The position numbers and the translations under genes are program-made. A DNA stretch of 64,000 bases, from assembly GCA_965243525.1 (NCBI GenBank), contig OZ251568.1, positions 1,550,001 through 1,614,000 of the forward strand, read 5' to 3'. This DNA comes from WTKD01 sp965243525 (GTDB lineage: Bacteria; Spirochaetota; Spirochaetia; WTKD01). The notes under the pieces are model-generated. The model had not been told where the DNA came from and searched no databases. It saw only the letters and a list, made by a program, of their open reading frames with translations. Shown in pieces: positions 51,341-61,087 of the stretch (positions are counted from its first letter, which is position 1; the number at the start of each line of letters is the position of its first letter).

Positions 51341-51980
51341 TGTATTGGACTACGTCGCGCAACGTAGCGGAATCGACGTATACGAACAAGGGAAGGATGA
51401 ACATGAATCAGAATCACTTGTCGAGGCGCAACGTTCCAGAGAACTAGCTACGCTGCACAAAACCATTGCACAATGCCAAGAATGTCAGCTTTGCACAACA
51501 CGAACGCAGGCGGTTCCGGGCAGTGGCAGCTGTGGGGCACGTGTTTTTATCGTTGGAGAGGCTCCTGGGTTTGAAGAAGATAGACGGGGAAAACCTTTTG
51601 TTGGAGCATCAGGAAATTATCTTGATAAATGGTTGACGGCAATATCACTTGATCGTGCCCGAGATGTATTTATTTCAAACGTTGTAAAATGTCGCCCACC
51701 AGACAATCGCAATCCACATATAGGGGAAATTCAGTCCTGCATGCCCTATCTGCACACACAAATCGCGTTGGTGCGTCCAAAAACTGTTCTCGCCTTGGGA
51801 CGTTTTGCAGCACACACCCTGTTAGACACGCAAGAGAGCATTCGGCGTCTGCGTATGACCACGCATAACTACAAAGACATACCGGTGGTGGTGAGTTATC
51901 ACCCTAGTGCCGTGTTACGTAATCCTAGTTTGCGCAAACAGGTGTGGGAGGATCTGCAGAAACTTCAAAAACTGTTGTAA
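51309..51980 (+). CDS. uracil-DNA glycosylase, Fe-S family (family 4/5-like)
   Basis: A 223-residue repair glycosylase. After a helical N-terminus, CQECQLCTTRTQAVPGSG supplies Fe-S cluster Cys, followed by VFIVGEAPGFEEDRRGKPFV (motif A) and ISNVVKCRPPDNRNPHIGEI with a further cluster Cys. Motif B is VVSYHPSAVLRNPSLRKQVW. It removes uracil arising from cytosine deamination. It overlaps truA by 32 bp in another frame, and its stop is 4 nt before the priA start. Confidence 0.93.
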   Translation: MKKSIQELAANVLDYVAQRSGIDVYEQGKDEHESESLVEAQRSRELATLHKTIAQCQECQLCTTRTQAVPGSGSCGARVFIVGEAPGFEEDRRGKPFVGASGNYLDKWLTAISLDRARDVFISNVVKCRPPDNRNPHIGEIQSCMPYLHTQIALVRPKTVLALGRFAAHTLLDTQESIRRLRMTTHNYKDIPVVVSYHPSAVLRNPSLRKQVWEDLQKLQKLL

Positions 51981-51984
51981 TGCG

Positions 51985-53949
51985 ATGTATATCGATGTAG
52001 CCTTCTCCATCCCCGGCAAAACACTGTTCACCTATGAAATGCCAGAGAACCATGGAGGCAATTCTGAAACAGCAGCATCCTTGGTGGGAAGAAGGGTCAG
52101 CGCGCCGTTCGGTTCCCGAAAACGCAATGGCATTATTGTACATATCCACACTAACTCAGAACCCGATCTTCCAAAGGAAAAAATCAGACAAATCCACACA
52201 GTGCTTGATGAATATCCTTTGTTTTCAGATGAAATTATGCAATTGGGACAATGGCTTGCAGGATTCTATCTGGCATCGTTTGGAGAATGCCTTGCCTGCA
52301 TGGCACCAAGCATGACTACAAAGCGACCACGTACATTAGAGCGAACACCGCAAAAAGAATGTATACCGCTGCAGCTAACCGCTGATCAGACCAAGGTGCT
52401 TCATCGATTGATGGAGCAAAAAGCAGGCTATTTTTATCTTTTTGGTATTACAGGATCGGGAAAAACAGAAGTCTATTTGCAATTTGCAGAGCATGTCATT
52501 CGCCAAAAAAAAACAGTGCTCTATTTAGTTCCTGAAATCGCATTGAGTTATCAGCTCGAAAACATCCTTTTGCCACGATTTTCTCATCGATATGCAGTTA
52601 TCCATTCACATTTGACGGGAGCTGAGCGACTTGCTGAATGGAAACGGATACAGCGTGATGAAGTAGACATTGTCATCGGGACAAGGAGTGCGGTATTTGC
52701 ACCGCTAAAGAATATAGGCCTGATTGTCTTGGATGAGGAACAAGATTCTTCGTATAAGTCTGGATCCACACCACGCTATCACGCACGACAAGTTGCCATG
52801 CATCGGGCGCAAGAATCACAGGCGACATTGCTTATGGGATCTGCTACCCCGTCGATAGAGTCGTGGTATCATATGCAACGTGGTATGATACAAAAACTTG
52901 TGCTTCCGCATCGAATTGGTTCTGCACGCCTGCCTCAGATTCGCATCATAAACATGCATTTTGAGGAGCAGCCATTTTCTCACGATTTAAAACAGTTGCT
53001 TCAAGAAAATCTAAGTGCCAAAAAACAGAGCATCCTCTTTATTAATCGACGCGGATTTGCGCATGTGTTCACGTGCAAAACTTGTTCGTCAACCTTGCAG
53101 TGTGATCATTGCAGCATTCCATTGGTATATCATAAGGATACGAGGACCATGCTCTGTCATTATTGCGGATATACATGCCCCGCGCCTCAATCCTGTCCAC
53201 ATTGTTCTTCCCTCGATATTCGATATCAAAATTTTGGTTCTCAGCACATTGAAGAAGAACTGAAAAAACAATTTCCTCAAGCACGTATCGCTCGATTAGA
53301 CAGTGATACGACACGGGTACGTGGAACAGCTCTAGCGGTGCTCAACCGATTTCGCAGTGGAGAAATCGATGTTTTGTTTGGAACACAGATGATCTCCAAG
53401 GGATTGGATTTTCCCAATGTGAAGCTTGTCGCAATTATTTCCGCAGATATTGGGTTGAACATGCCTGATTTTCGCGCCTCTGAGCGTAGCTTTGCCCAGA
53501 TTGTACAAGTTTCAGGCCGTGCAGGAAGAAATTCACCCGATGGAGTGGTCATCGTGCAGACATATCGTGCAAATGATTATGCGATTCAGCACGCAGTCTC
53601 GCATGCCTATGATGCGTTTTATGCTCAAGAGATAGAACTTCGAAAGGAATTGGAATTTCCTCCTTTTTCTCGGTTGATTCGCATTGTTTTTCGCGGGAGA
53701 GATGAACAGCGAGTGCGAACAACGGCAAAAACAGTTGCTGAGATTTTGCCACAAGCATCAGGGATTGATATCCTTGGTCCAACATTCTGTCCTATTGCAA
53801 AGCTTGCCGGAAACTACCGCATGCATATCATCTTATTATCAAAAAACTTTCGAGCACTACATGAATATGTACAGAATCATTGGGATATTTTACACAAGGA
53901 TCGCAGCATCTATGCCGAGGTGGACGTCGATCCAGTTCATATAGCATAA
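51985..53949 (+). CDS. priA: primosomal protein N' (PriA helicase)
   Basis: A 654-residue replication-restart helicase. The N-terminal 3'-end-binding domain begins MYIDVAFSIPGKTLFTYEMP. Walker A is GITGSGKTEVY, Walker B LIVLDEEQDSSYKSG. The eight-Cys zinc region is CKTCSSTLQCDHC ... CHYCG ... CPHC. Then FGTQMISKGLDFPNVKLVAI and QVSGRAGRNSPDGVVIVQTY. The usual DEEHD reads DEEQD here. ATG 51985 is chosen, since the frame upstream (51907) lies in the UDG gene and lacks similarity. Confidence 0.95.
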   Translation: MYIDVAFSIPGKTLFTYEMPENHGGNSETAASLVGRRVSAPFGSRKRNGIIVHIHTNSEPDLPKEKIRQIHTVLDEYPLFSDEIMQLGQWLAGFYLASFGECLACMAPSMTTKRPRTLERTPQKECIPLQLTADQTKVLHRLMEQKAGYFYLFGITGSGKTEVYLQFAEHVIRQKKTVLYLVPEIALSYQLENILLPRFSHRYAVIHSHLTGAERLAEWKRIQRDEVDIVIGTRSAVFAPLKNIGLIVLDEEQDSSYKSGSTPRYHARQVAMHRAQESQATLLMGSATPSIESWYHMQRGMIQKLVLPHRIGSARLPQIRIINMHFEEQPFSHDLKQLLQENLSAKKQSILFINRRGFAHVFTCKTCSSTLQCDHCSIPLVYHKDTRTMLCHYCGYTCPAPQSCPHCSSLDIRYQNFGSQHIEEELKKQFPQARIARLDSDTTRVRGTALAVLNRFRSGEIDVLFGTQMISKGLDFPNVKLVAIISADIGLNMPDFRASERSFAQIVQVSGRAGRNSPDGVVIVQTYRANDYAIQHAVSHAYDAFYAQEIELRKELEFPPFSRLIRIVFRGRDEQRVRTTAKTVAEILPQASGIDILGPTFCPIAKLAGNYRMHIILLSKNFRALHEYVQNHWDILHKDRSIYAEVDVDPVHIA

Positions 53950-53956
53950 TTAGGTC

Positions 53957-54442
53957 ATGGATCTTGTGTACTATCCTGATGAACGTCTTTTTGTAAAAAC
54001 GCATGAAGTGAATACATTTGACAACGAATTACGTACTGTCTTGAATGAAATGATAGCAACGATGGAGACAAACTATGGCATTGGACTCGCCGCACCGCAA
54101 GTAGGGCGAACGGAACGAATGTTTGTGGTGAAAACTCCGGAAGATGCACAGGCTCGCGTATTCATCAACCCCGTTATTTTGGAAACATCAGCAGAGCAAT
54201 GGGAGTACAGTGAAGGGTGTCTGAGTATTCCTGATATCTATGCTCCGATTCTTCGATCTGAATCGATAACGCTGCAAGCGCAAGATGCATTTGGAAAGAA
54301 GTTTACCTTGGTAGCCGATGAACTGCTAGGACGGGTTATTTTTCATGAATACGATCATCTTGAAGGGATTCTATTCATTGACCATCTCTCAGAACAGTTG
54401 CGACAAAAAACAATAGAGCAATACAACACTATCGAACGATGA
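53957..54442 (+). CDS. def: peptide deformylase
   Basis: A 161-residue metalloenzyme that removes the formyl group from nascent proteins. It has NYGIGLAAPQVGRTERMFVV (motif 1), EGCLSIPDIYAPI (motif 2 with ligand Cys) and GRVIFHEYDHLEGILFIDHL (motif 3 with HEYDH). It starts 8 nt after priA with a weak TTAGGT site. Its stop overlaps fmt by 4 nt, the standard def-fmt pairing. Confidence 0.96.
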   Translation: MDLVYYPDERLFVKTHEVNTFDNELRTVLNEMIATMETNYGIGLAAPQVGRTERMFVVKTPEDAQARVFINPVILETSAEQWEYSEGCLSIPDIYAPILRSESITLQAQDAFGKKFTLVADELLGRVIFHEYDHLEGILFIDHLSEQLRQKTIEQYNTIER

Positions 54443-55383
54443 CCCTTGTTTACGCCGCAAGTGACCTCCTAGGCATGAAGACGCTTCCCTACGTTCATGC
54501 ACATCACCAGATTAGTTTGCTTATTACTCAGATGGACAAGCGGCAAGGAAGAGGGAAACACCTGCAAGAATCACAACTGGCAGCCTTTGCAAAGCAAGAG
54601 GGTATTCCTGTGTATCAAACAGAGAGTCTTCGCAGTGAGGCACGATCTGTGGTTGGTGCATATCATCCGGATGTTCTTGTGAGTGTTGCATTTGGCAGAA
54701 AATTTGGCCCAAAGTTCATGGATTTGTTCTCTTGGGGTGGGTTGAACCTGCATCCATCTTTGCTGCCAAAATATCGAGGAAGTTCTCCATTACAGGCCAC
54801 AATACTCAACGGTGATGATGCATTTGGCGTGAGTGTGCAGGAAATAGCACAGGAAATGGATGCAGGACGAATAGTGGCTCAAGAAAAACATCCCATAGAG
54901 GTTCATTCAAAATTGGAAGATCTGATCTGTGCAAGTGCAGAAATAGGAAAAAAACTTCTCGTTGCAGCACTCGATTCCATTATAGCAAAGAGTTATTCTA
55001 GTTATGTTCAAGATGAGCAAGGGGTTAGCTATTGTGACAAGATTAAGAAAGAAGATGGAAAGATAGATTGGAACAATTCTGCGGTGCAGATTGAACGTAT
55101 GATACGTGCCTATACTCCCTGGCCAAGCTGTTATAGTTTTGTGGAAGGCATGCGTGTTCGAATAACCCAGGCAGAAGCATATCTTGGCTGGCAAGGAAAG
55201 AGAAGCATTGGTTCGATGCAAAAGGCAGGTGATGAGATATTGGTATGTTGTGGAGATGGAATTTTGGGTATCAAACGTCTGCAGCTTGCAGGAAAGAAGG
55301 AATTGGACGCACAGAGCTTTCTCAACGGAAATCCTCAATTTTGCTCAAAACAGTTTGAGCTGAGCGATAAGGCGATAGTGTAA
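54439..55383 (+). CDS. fmt: methionyl-tRNA formyltransferase
   Basis: A 314-residue enzyme that formylates initiator Met-tRNA, paired with def. It has QMDKRQGRGKHLQESQLAAF, then LHPSLLPKYRGSSPLQATIL (substrate-binding loop), DGKIDWNNSAVQIERMIRAY and TPWPSCYSF. N10-formyl-THF-binding residues follow the family pattern. Confidence 0.96.
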   Translation: MTLVYAASDLLGMKTLPYVHAHHQISLLITQMDKRQGRGKHLQESQLAAFAKQEGIPVYQTESLRSEARSVVGAYHPDVLVSVAFGRKFGPKFMDLFSWGGLNLHPSLLPKYRGSSPLQATILNGDDAFGVSVQEIAQEMDAGRIVAQEKHPIEVHSKLEDLICASAEIGKKLLVAALDSIIAKSYSSYVQDEQGVSYCDKIKKEDGKIDWNNSAVQIERMIRAYTPWPSCYSFVEGMRVRITQAEAYLGWQGKRSIGSMQKAGDEILVCCGDGILGIKRLQLAGKKELDAQSFLNGNPQFCSKQFELSDKAIV

Positions 55384-55489
55384 CAAGATTAATCATTATA
55401 TACTATACCGTTAAGCAATGAAAAAATACGATGCACATGAAGAGCATAATAAATCAATGAGAACAAAAAGATAGTGAGTGCAGGACGAT

Positions 55490-56545
55490 ATGCAATTTTC
55501 AGAAAACAATGATGCACTGTCAAAAAATGATGGGACTGCATCAGAAAATAAGAATACCCCATCTCTCGATGAAAAACAGGTAGTAAAACAGCGAAGAAAA
55601 AACACCAGAATTCTTGTGTGGGCTATTATTGGATTTACGACGAGTGTTGTTTTGGCGGGGTTTATTGCGTTTTTTGCCACGTTGCAGAGCGTCGAAACAG
55701 TCAATATTCCTGAACTACGCGAGCAACACATTGTGGATGCTGTGATAGCATTGCAAGAACGTGGTTTGATTCCGCAAGTACAATTGCGATACCATTCTGA
55801 TCCAACACTCAAAGATCACGTTCTCACACAACAACCACGATCTGGGACTGTTGTAAAAATTGGAAAGCGCGTCACCCTCTTTGTGAGCAAGGGCGTTGTG
55901 ATAGATTCGGTAAAAAACTATACCGGACGTAATATCAACGATGTTCGTGCTGAGATTCAGCGCGAGTTTGCCATCTATGAAGACAGCGTCAGTATTGAAT
56001 CGATACGCTATATATTTAGTACAGAGGCAGTAGACACCATCCTTGCACAGGATCCACCGCCACAGGCAGAAATCACCGGGGAAATCAAATTTTCCTTTGT
56101 TGTCAGCAAGGGAGAAGAACTACGACAGATGGTAGTTGGCGATTACGTAGGAATGAACATATTTTTGGCACTTGATAGTCTGGCGTTAAATGAAATTCCG
56201 TTTCATTTTGAAATGCTCGAGGATGGCGTTGCCGATGGAGTGGTTGTTACACAATCCCCATCACCGGGAAGCGTCTATACACCGGGGCTCCGCGTGATCC
56301 TCTCAGCGAATCCTCCCACGACACAGGATCTTGTGTTTGGCACACTTTTGGTTGAAATGCCGTTGTTTCCGGGCTCCTTGCCCATTCGACTCGCTGCTGT
56401 TGATGAAAATGGTGCAGAAAATGAATTATTTTTTATGATGCACCCCGGTGGTTCTGTGAGCATTCCCTATCTTGTTCCTTCAGGAACGGTGTTGCGTTTT
56501 TTTCAAGCAGACGAGTTGATTTTAAGCAAAACAATCACCGAGTAA
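55490..56545 (+). CDS. single-pass PASTA-domain protein
   Basis: A 351-residue protein. The cytoplasmic N-terminus (about 40 residues) is polar with a KQRRKN stretch, one membrane helix follows (about 43-65, ILVWAIIGFTTSVVLAGFIA), then three PASTA repeats (about 70-135, 138-210, 213-275; each ends in a VVKIGKRVTLFVSKG-like strand). The C-terminal tail of about 75 residues is beta-rich. There is no kinase domain, unlike PASTA Ser/Thr kinases. It probably senses peptidoglycan. ATG 55490 has AGGA 5 nt upstream. It precedes ileS by 3 nt. Confidence 0.9.
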   Translation: MQFSENNDALSKNDGTASENKNTPSLDEKQVVKQRRKNTRILVWAIIGFTTSVVLAGFIAFFATLQSVETVNIPELREQHIVDAVIALQERGLIPQVQLRYHSDPTLKDHVLTQQPRSGTVVKIGKRVTLFVSKGVVIDSVKNYTGRNINDVRAEIQREFAIYEDSVSIESIRYIFSTEAVDTILAQDPPPQAEITGEIKFSFVVSKGEELRQMVVGDYVGMNIFLALDSLALNEIPFHFEMLEDGVADGVVVTQSPSPGSVYTPGLRVILSANPPTTQDLVFGTLLVEMPLFPGSLPIRLAAVDENGAENELFFMMHPGGSVSIPYLVPSGTVLRFFQADELILSKTITE

Positions 56546-56548
56546 GAC

Positions 56549-59500
56549 ATGAGATATCAGAAAGTAGACGCAAAAGCAAATTTTCCACAGCTTGAAGAAA
56601 AAATACTGGCGTTTTGGAAGAAAAATGATATCTTTCAGCGCTCGATCGATCAACGTGCAGGCAAAGAATCTTATATATTTTATGACGGACCTCCTTTTGC
56701 GACGGGGCTTCCTCATTTTGGACATTTTGTTCCCGGAACGTTGAAGGATATTTTTCCGCGCTATCATGCGATGAAGGGAAAACGCGTTCCGCGACGGTTT
56801 GGGTGGGATTGCCATGGTCTTCCCGTGGAAAATGAAGTACAAAAGAGCCTTGGTCTTCAAGGAAACAAATCGATTCTCGCATATGGTATCGACAAATTCA
56901 ATGAAGCTTGTCGAGGTATTGTTTTGCGCTATACGACGGAATGGCAGACAATTATTGAACGTATGGGCAGATGGGTAGATTTTGAGAACGATTACAAGAC
57001 AATGGATAAGGACTATATGGAATCGACATGGTGGGTGTTTAAGACCCTCTATGAAAAAGGCCTTATCTACGAGGGGCATAGGATTCTTCCTTATAGTCCC
57101 AAACTAGCAAGTCCACTGTCGAATTTTGAAGTGAACCTTGGAGGTTATCGTGATGTTCACGATCCGGCGATAACGGTGCGCTTTCAGAGCAAGGAACACG
57201 AAAACCGATATTTTCTTGCCTGGACCACGACCCCGTGGACACTTCCTTCAAATCTAGCCCTGGCAGTTGGTCCGGACATATCCTATGTGGTTATTGCAGT
57301 TGATGAAAATGAATATGTTTTGTCAGAGGATGTGCTTGCAAAGTATTTTCCAGATGCATCTGCATACAAAGTGGTGCATACAATGACAGGGAAGGATCTT
57401 GTTGGCAGCACCTATGTGCCGCTTTTTCCTTATTTCCAGGATATTAAAGAACAGGGTGCTTTTGCAATTTATGCAGGATCATATGTGACGACGGGTGATG
57501 GAACAGGTATCGTGCATACAGCCCCAGGTTTTGGTGAGGATGATTTTGATTTGTTGAAGGATACGCAGGTTCCTGTTGTGTGTCCGATTGATGTAGATTG
57601 TTGTTTCACGACAGAAGTGAGTGATTTTGCCGGCCTTTTTGTAAAAGATGCAGACAAACCAATTATTGCATACCTTGAAAAGAAGGGGGTCGTACTCAAG
57701 AAGGAGTCATACCTCCACAGCTATCCATTCTGTTATCGAAGCGATACGCCGCTGATTTTTCGGGCGGTTTCCTCCTATTTTGTGCACGTAGAAGAAATTA
57801 AAGAGTTATTGCTCGCGACAAACAGCACTGTCCAATGGGTCCCAGAGCATATTCGTGATGGAAGATTTGGCAAATGGTTGGAGGGCGCACGCGATTGGTC
57901 GATTAGTCGCAATAGATTTTGGGGAAATCCAATTCCGGTTTGGAAGGCTGATGATGGATCGCACATTGAGGTTATTGGATCGGCAGCAGAACTGGAAGAA
58001 AGATCGGGTAAGCCAATTGCGGATCTCCACAAACATATTACCGATGAACACACATGGCTCGCACCAAATGGAAAGGCAACCATGCGCCGGGTCCCAGATG
58101 TGCTTGATTGTTGGTTTGAATCGGGTTCGATGCCCTATGCCCAGGTGCACTATCCTTTTGAACAGGAGCAAGATTTCACCGATCGGTTTCCGGCAGATTT
58201 TATCTGTGAGGGGCTTGATCAAACTCGCGGGTGGTTTTATACGTTGATGGTTCTTGCTGGAGCATTGTACGAAAAACCAGCATTTAAAAACGTCATCGTG
58301 AATGGGCTCATTCTCAATAAAGATTCCAAAAAGATGAGCAAATCTTTGAGAAATTACACTGATCCGGTCAATATCATCAATACCTATGGTGCTGATGCAC
58401 TGCGGTTTTACTTGATGCATTCTCCGGTAGTGCAGGGAGAAGATTTGAAATATACCGATGATGGGGTGGTGCAGGTGCTGAAGACGGTTATTATCCCTCT
58501 GTGGAATACCTACAGCTTTTTTGTCACCTATGCGAACCTTGACAAGGTCAACCCAACAGGAAATGTTTCAAATATTGAAAATCCGCTGGACGTTTGGATA
58601 CTTTCTGAAACAGAGAAGCTCGTTCAAGTTATGACCAATGCGCTTGATGCATACAGTGTAAGAGAAGCACTTGATCCGGTAACAGAATACATCGATATGC
58701 TGAGTAATTGGTATGTGCGTCGATCTCGCAGGCGATTTTGGCGAAGCGAAAATGACCACGACAAATTGCTTGCCTATGAGACATTGTATGCATGTTTAAA
58801 AACACTCTGCACTCTTCTTGCACCAGTTATTCCCTTTATAACCGAAGCGATATATCAAAATCTTCGACAAGAGAGTGATCCTGTTTCGCTCCATTTATGT
58901 GATTATCCTCAATTCAAGACCACATTACGCGATACGCAAATTGAATACTGCATGCAACTTGTACGTAAATGTGTTCGCCTTGGGCATGCTTTGAGAAAAT
59001 CGCAGACTATTAACACGCGGCAAGTGCTCTCTACGATGTATATTGTAACGCCAAACGATGCAGAAAAAAACATTCTGCACGAATTTGCCGATGTCATCCG
59101 GGATGAACTCAACGTGAAAACGGTGCAATTTCGGGACAATGAGGAAGATTTGGTTGTCTATTCAGCTCACCCAAATTATAGGAAAATTGGAAAGAAACTG
59201 GGAAAACGTATGAAGGATGCTGCATTGATGATAGCGCAGTTAACCTCAAATGAGGTAAGAACATTGATGGATGGTGAAAAACTCTATCTTTCAAAGGGGC
59301 AGTTTCATATCGAGTTGGTCAGTGATGATATTGAAATACGGAGACACGAGAAAGAAGGACTCAGCGTTATCAACGAAGGGGCAATGACCGTTGGACTGGA
59401 CACAACTATAACTGAAGAGCTCAGAATGGAAGGCCAGGTGCGTGATGTTATTCGTCAGGTGCAGCTTGCAAGGAAGGACGCAGAACTGGCAGTATCAGAT

Positions 59501-59677
59501 CGGATGGTCGTATCCATACAGTTGCCGGAAGAACAGAAACAGGCATTACAGCGATTTTCGGAGCTGTTTAAACAAGAAACCTTATGCAAGGAGATAATCC
59601 ACAGTACGCAACAAGAGATGTATCGTTTTACGATTAAAGGGCTTTCTGGGAGTTGTACTGTAAAAAAACATACATGA
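56549..59677 (+). CDS. ileS: isoleucyl-tRNA synthetase (type 2-like)
   Basis: A 1042-residue class I synthetase. Motif HIGH appears as GLPHFGH (about residues 53-59), KMSKS as DSKKMSKSLRNY. The editing domain has LAWTTTPWTLPSNLALAVG, and VHTAPGFGEDDF is present. Length and the HFGH variant fit the eukaryote-like IleRS2 group rather than the shorter bacterial IleRS1; some IleRS2 enzymes are insensitive to mupirocin. No C-terminal zinc Cys cluster is visible. The stop overlaps the next gene start (ATGA). Confidence 0.96.
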   Translation: MRYQKVDAKANFPQLEEKILAFWKKNDIFQRSIDQRAGKESYIFYDGPPFATGLPHFGHFVPGTLKDIFPRYHAMKGKRVPRRFGWDCHGLPVENEVQKSLGLQGNKSILAYGIDKFNEACRGIVLRYTTEWQTIIERMGRWVDFENDYKTMDKDYMESTWWVFKTLYEKGLIYEGHRILPYSPKLASPLSNFEVNLGGYRDVHDPAITVRFQSKEHENRYFLAWTTTPWTLPSNLALAVGPDISYVVIAVDENEYVLSEDVLAKYFPDASAYKVVHTMTGKDLVGSTYVPLFPYFQDIKEQGAFAIYAGSYVTTGDGTGIVHTAPGFGEDDFDLLKDTQVPVVCPIDVDCCFTTEVSDFAGLFVKDADKPIIAYLEKKGVVLKKESYLHSYPFCYRSDTPLIFRAVSSYFVHVEEIKELLLATNSTVQWVPEHIRDGRFGKWLEGARDWSISRNRFWGNPIPVWKADDGSHIEVIGSAAELEERSGKPIADLHKHITDEHTWLAPNGKATMRRVPDVLDCWFESGSMPYAQVHYPFEQEQDFTDRFPADFICEGLDQTRGWFYTLMVLAGALYEKPAFKNVIVNGLILNKDSKKMSKSLRNYTDPVNIINTYGADALRFYLMHSPVVQGEDLKYTDDGVVQVLKTVIIPLWNTYSFFVTYANLDKVNPTGNVSNIENPLDVWILSETEKLVQVMTNALDAYSVREALDPVTEYIDMLSNWYVRRSRRRFWRSENDHDKLLAYETLYACLKTLCTLLAPVIPFITEAIYQNLRQESDPVSLHLCDYPQFKTTLRDTQIEYCMQLVRKCVRLGHALRKSQTINTRQVLSTMYIVTPNDAEKNILHEFADVIRDELNVKTVQFRDNEEDLVVYSAHPNYRKIGKKLGKRMKDAALMIAQLTSNEVRTLMDGEKLYLSKGQFHIELVSDDIEIRRHEKEGLSVINEGAMTVGLDTTITEELRMEGQVRDVIRQVQLARKDAELAVSDRMVVSIQLPEEQKQALQRFSELFKQETLCKEIIHSTQQEMYRFTIKGLSGSCTVKKHT

Positions 59678-60477
59678 AACAGAGATTATTTTTCATTATA
59701 GGAACGATTGTATTGCTAGGACTTGGAGTATCCTGTGTTAGTATTCCTTCAAAGCTAGGCGTTGCGGAAAAACTTGCGCAGTATATGCCTGCAGAGCAGG
59801 TGGCGTATTGCTTTATCGATTTGCAAGTTCACAAAGAAATTTCGGAAAATCTTTTGCAAGCAATTGGAGTCAATTTGAAACCGGCTGCTTTTCGCTATCT
59901 TACGCGCTTTTTTGCAGTAACGGGGGACGAGGGGATTCTGATCCTGGTTGAACATCGGGTACCTCCTTTTGCATTGTTAGGGGAATTAAAAAAGGGTGGA
60001 TTTCAAAAGATAAGTAAAACTGAAATGTATCACCCTGAATCAGGCTATCATGCGTATTTTCGAGAGCGCTATCTTCTTGAGATTTCGCAAGGTGAATTTA
60101 ATCGAGGGGTCAGCCCCGAAGTAGTTATGGAGTTACAGGAACACACATTCATGCTAACCCTGCTCAAGGAATTACCCTCAATGATTGCGATTCCCTTGCT
60201 CCAAGATTCTTTTATTGATCAGGTTAAAATCTTTCGTGACAATCAAAATCGAGTACAATTTGACATTGTGCTTGCCAATATGCGCGGCAGTCGTGCCTTT
60301 GTGCGCGCTGCCAATATTTTGTTTACAAATGGTGTATCGTTGAGCTTTCTCGAATCAGAATATTTGTTTAGCGTTTCTTCTACAAAAGAAAATGAATTGA
60401 CATTGCTGAGCGAAGAAATTCCCGATGAGGACCTTATTGGATTAATTGCGGGACTGTTTGAAACATGGCAGAAATAG
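59674..60477 (+). CDS. hypothetical lipoprotein
   Basis: A 267-residue lipoprotein with signal peptide MKQRLFFIIGTIVLLGLGVSC (lipobox GVSC). The mature part is predicted mixed alpha/beta and has no recognisable enzymatic motif. It has segments like LAQYMPAEQVAYCFIDLQVH and AAFRYLTRFFAVTGDEGILI. It is coupled at both ends, overlapping the ileS stop and the hisH start. Function unknown. Confidence 0.8.
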   Translation: MKQRLFFIIGTIVLLGLGVSCVSIPSKLGVAEKLAQYMPAEQVAYCFIDLQVHKEISENLLQAIGVNLKPAAFRYLTRFFAVTGDEGILILVEHRVPPFALLGELKKGGFQKISKTEMYHPESGYHAYFRERYLLEISQGEFNRGVSPEVVMELQEHTFMLTLLKELPSMIAIPLLQDSFIDQVKIFRDNQNRVQFDIVLANMRGSRAFVRAANILFTNGVSLSFLESEYLFSVSSTKENELTLLSEEIPDEDLIGLIAGLFETWQK

Positions 60478-61079
60478 TAGGAATTCTTGATTATCAAGCA
60501 GGGAACATAAAGAGCATGAGCGCTGCAATACGATACAATGGGGCTACACCAAAAATTGTTTCGCGCCCTGAAGAATGTTTGCACGTAGATCGATTGATTT
60601 TTCCTGGGGTAGGAGACGCGCGTTTTGCAAGTGAAACCATCCAGGATATCGGCCTAGACGATGCCCTCAGATCCTTTGCTAAATCTGGGAAACCGTTGCT
60701 GGGGGTATGTGTGGGCGCCCAACTATTGCTTGATCATTCAGAAGAGCGGGATGCCAAAGGACTTGGTATTATTCCTGGAATAACACGCCGATTTCCCGAA
60801 ACCGTAGGAAAAATTCCCCACATGGGATGGAATCAGATTTCCCATGGAAACAATCATCCACTCCTCAATGACATACCAAGCAACAGCGAAGTATATTTCG
60901 TACATTCTTATTATCCAGTTCCGCAGCGCAAAGAAGACGTGCTTACCGAAACAGACTATACAATTCGATTTGCTTCATCGTTCTTGCACGAGAACGTTTT
61001 TGGAACACAGTTTCATCCTGAAAAATCGGGACGGACTGGACTGCGTATCTTAAAGAATTTTTTGCTGTGGGGCGTATAA
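60465..61079 (+). CDS. hisH: imidazole glycerol phosphate synthase, glutaminase subunit
   Basis: A 204-residue class I glutamine amidotransferase subunit. It has VGILDYQAGNIKSMSAAIRY, LIFPGVGDARFA, the nucleophile Cys in GVCVGAQLLLDHSEE, and VYFVHSYYPVPQ. The catalytic pair is GTQFHPEKSGRTG. It releases ammonia from glutamine for HisF. It overlaps the preceding lipoprotein gene by 13 bp and lies 8 nt before hisF. No other histidine genes occur in the window. Confidence 0.94.
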   Translation: MAEIVGILDYQAGNIKSMSAAIRYNGATPKIVSRPEECLHVDRLIFPGVGDARFASETIQDIGLDDALRSFAKSGKPLLGVCVGAQLLLDHSEERDAKGLGIIPGITRRFPETVGKIPHMGWNQISHGNNHPLLNDIPSNSEVYFVHSYYPVPQRKEDVLTETDYTIRFASSFLHENVFGTQFHPEKSGRTGLRILKNFLLWGV

Positions 61080-61087
61080 AATAATCT

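Noticed and set aside
55418..55474. 18-codon frame MKKYDAHEEHNKSMRTKR before the PASTA gene
   Set aside because: No ribosome-binding site and no attenuator-like structure; too short to support.
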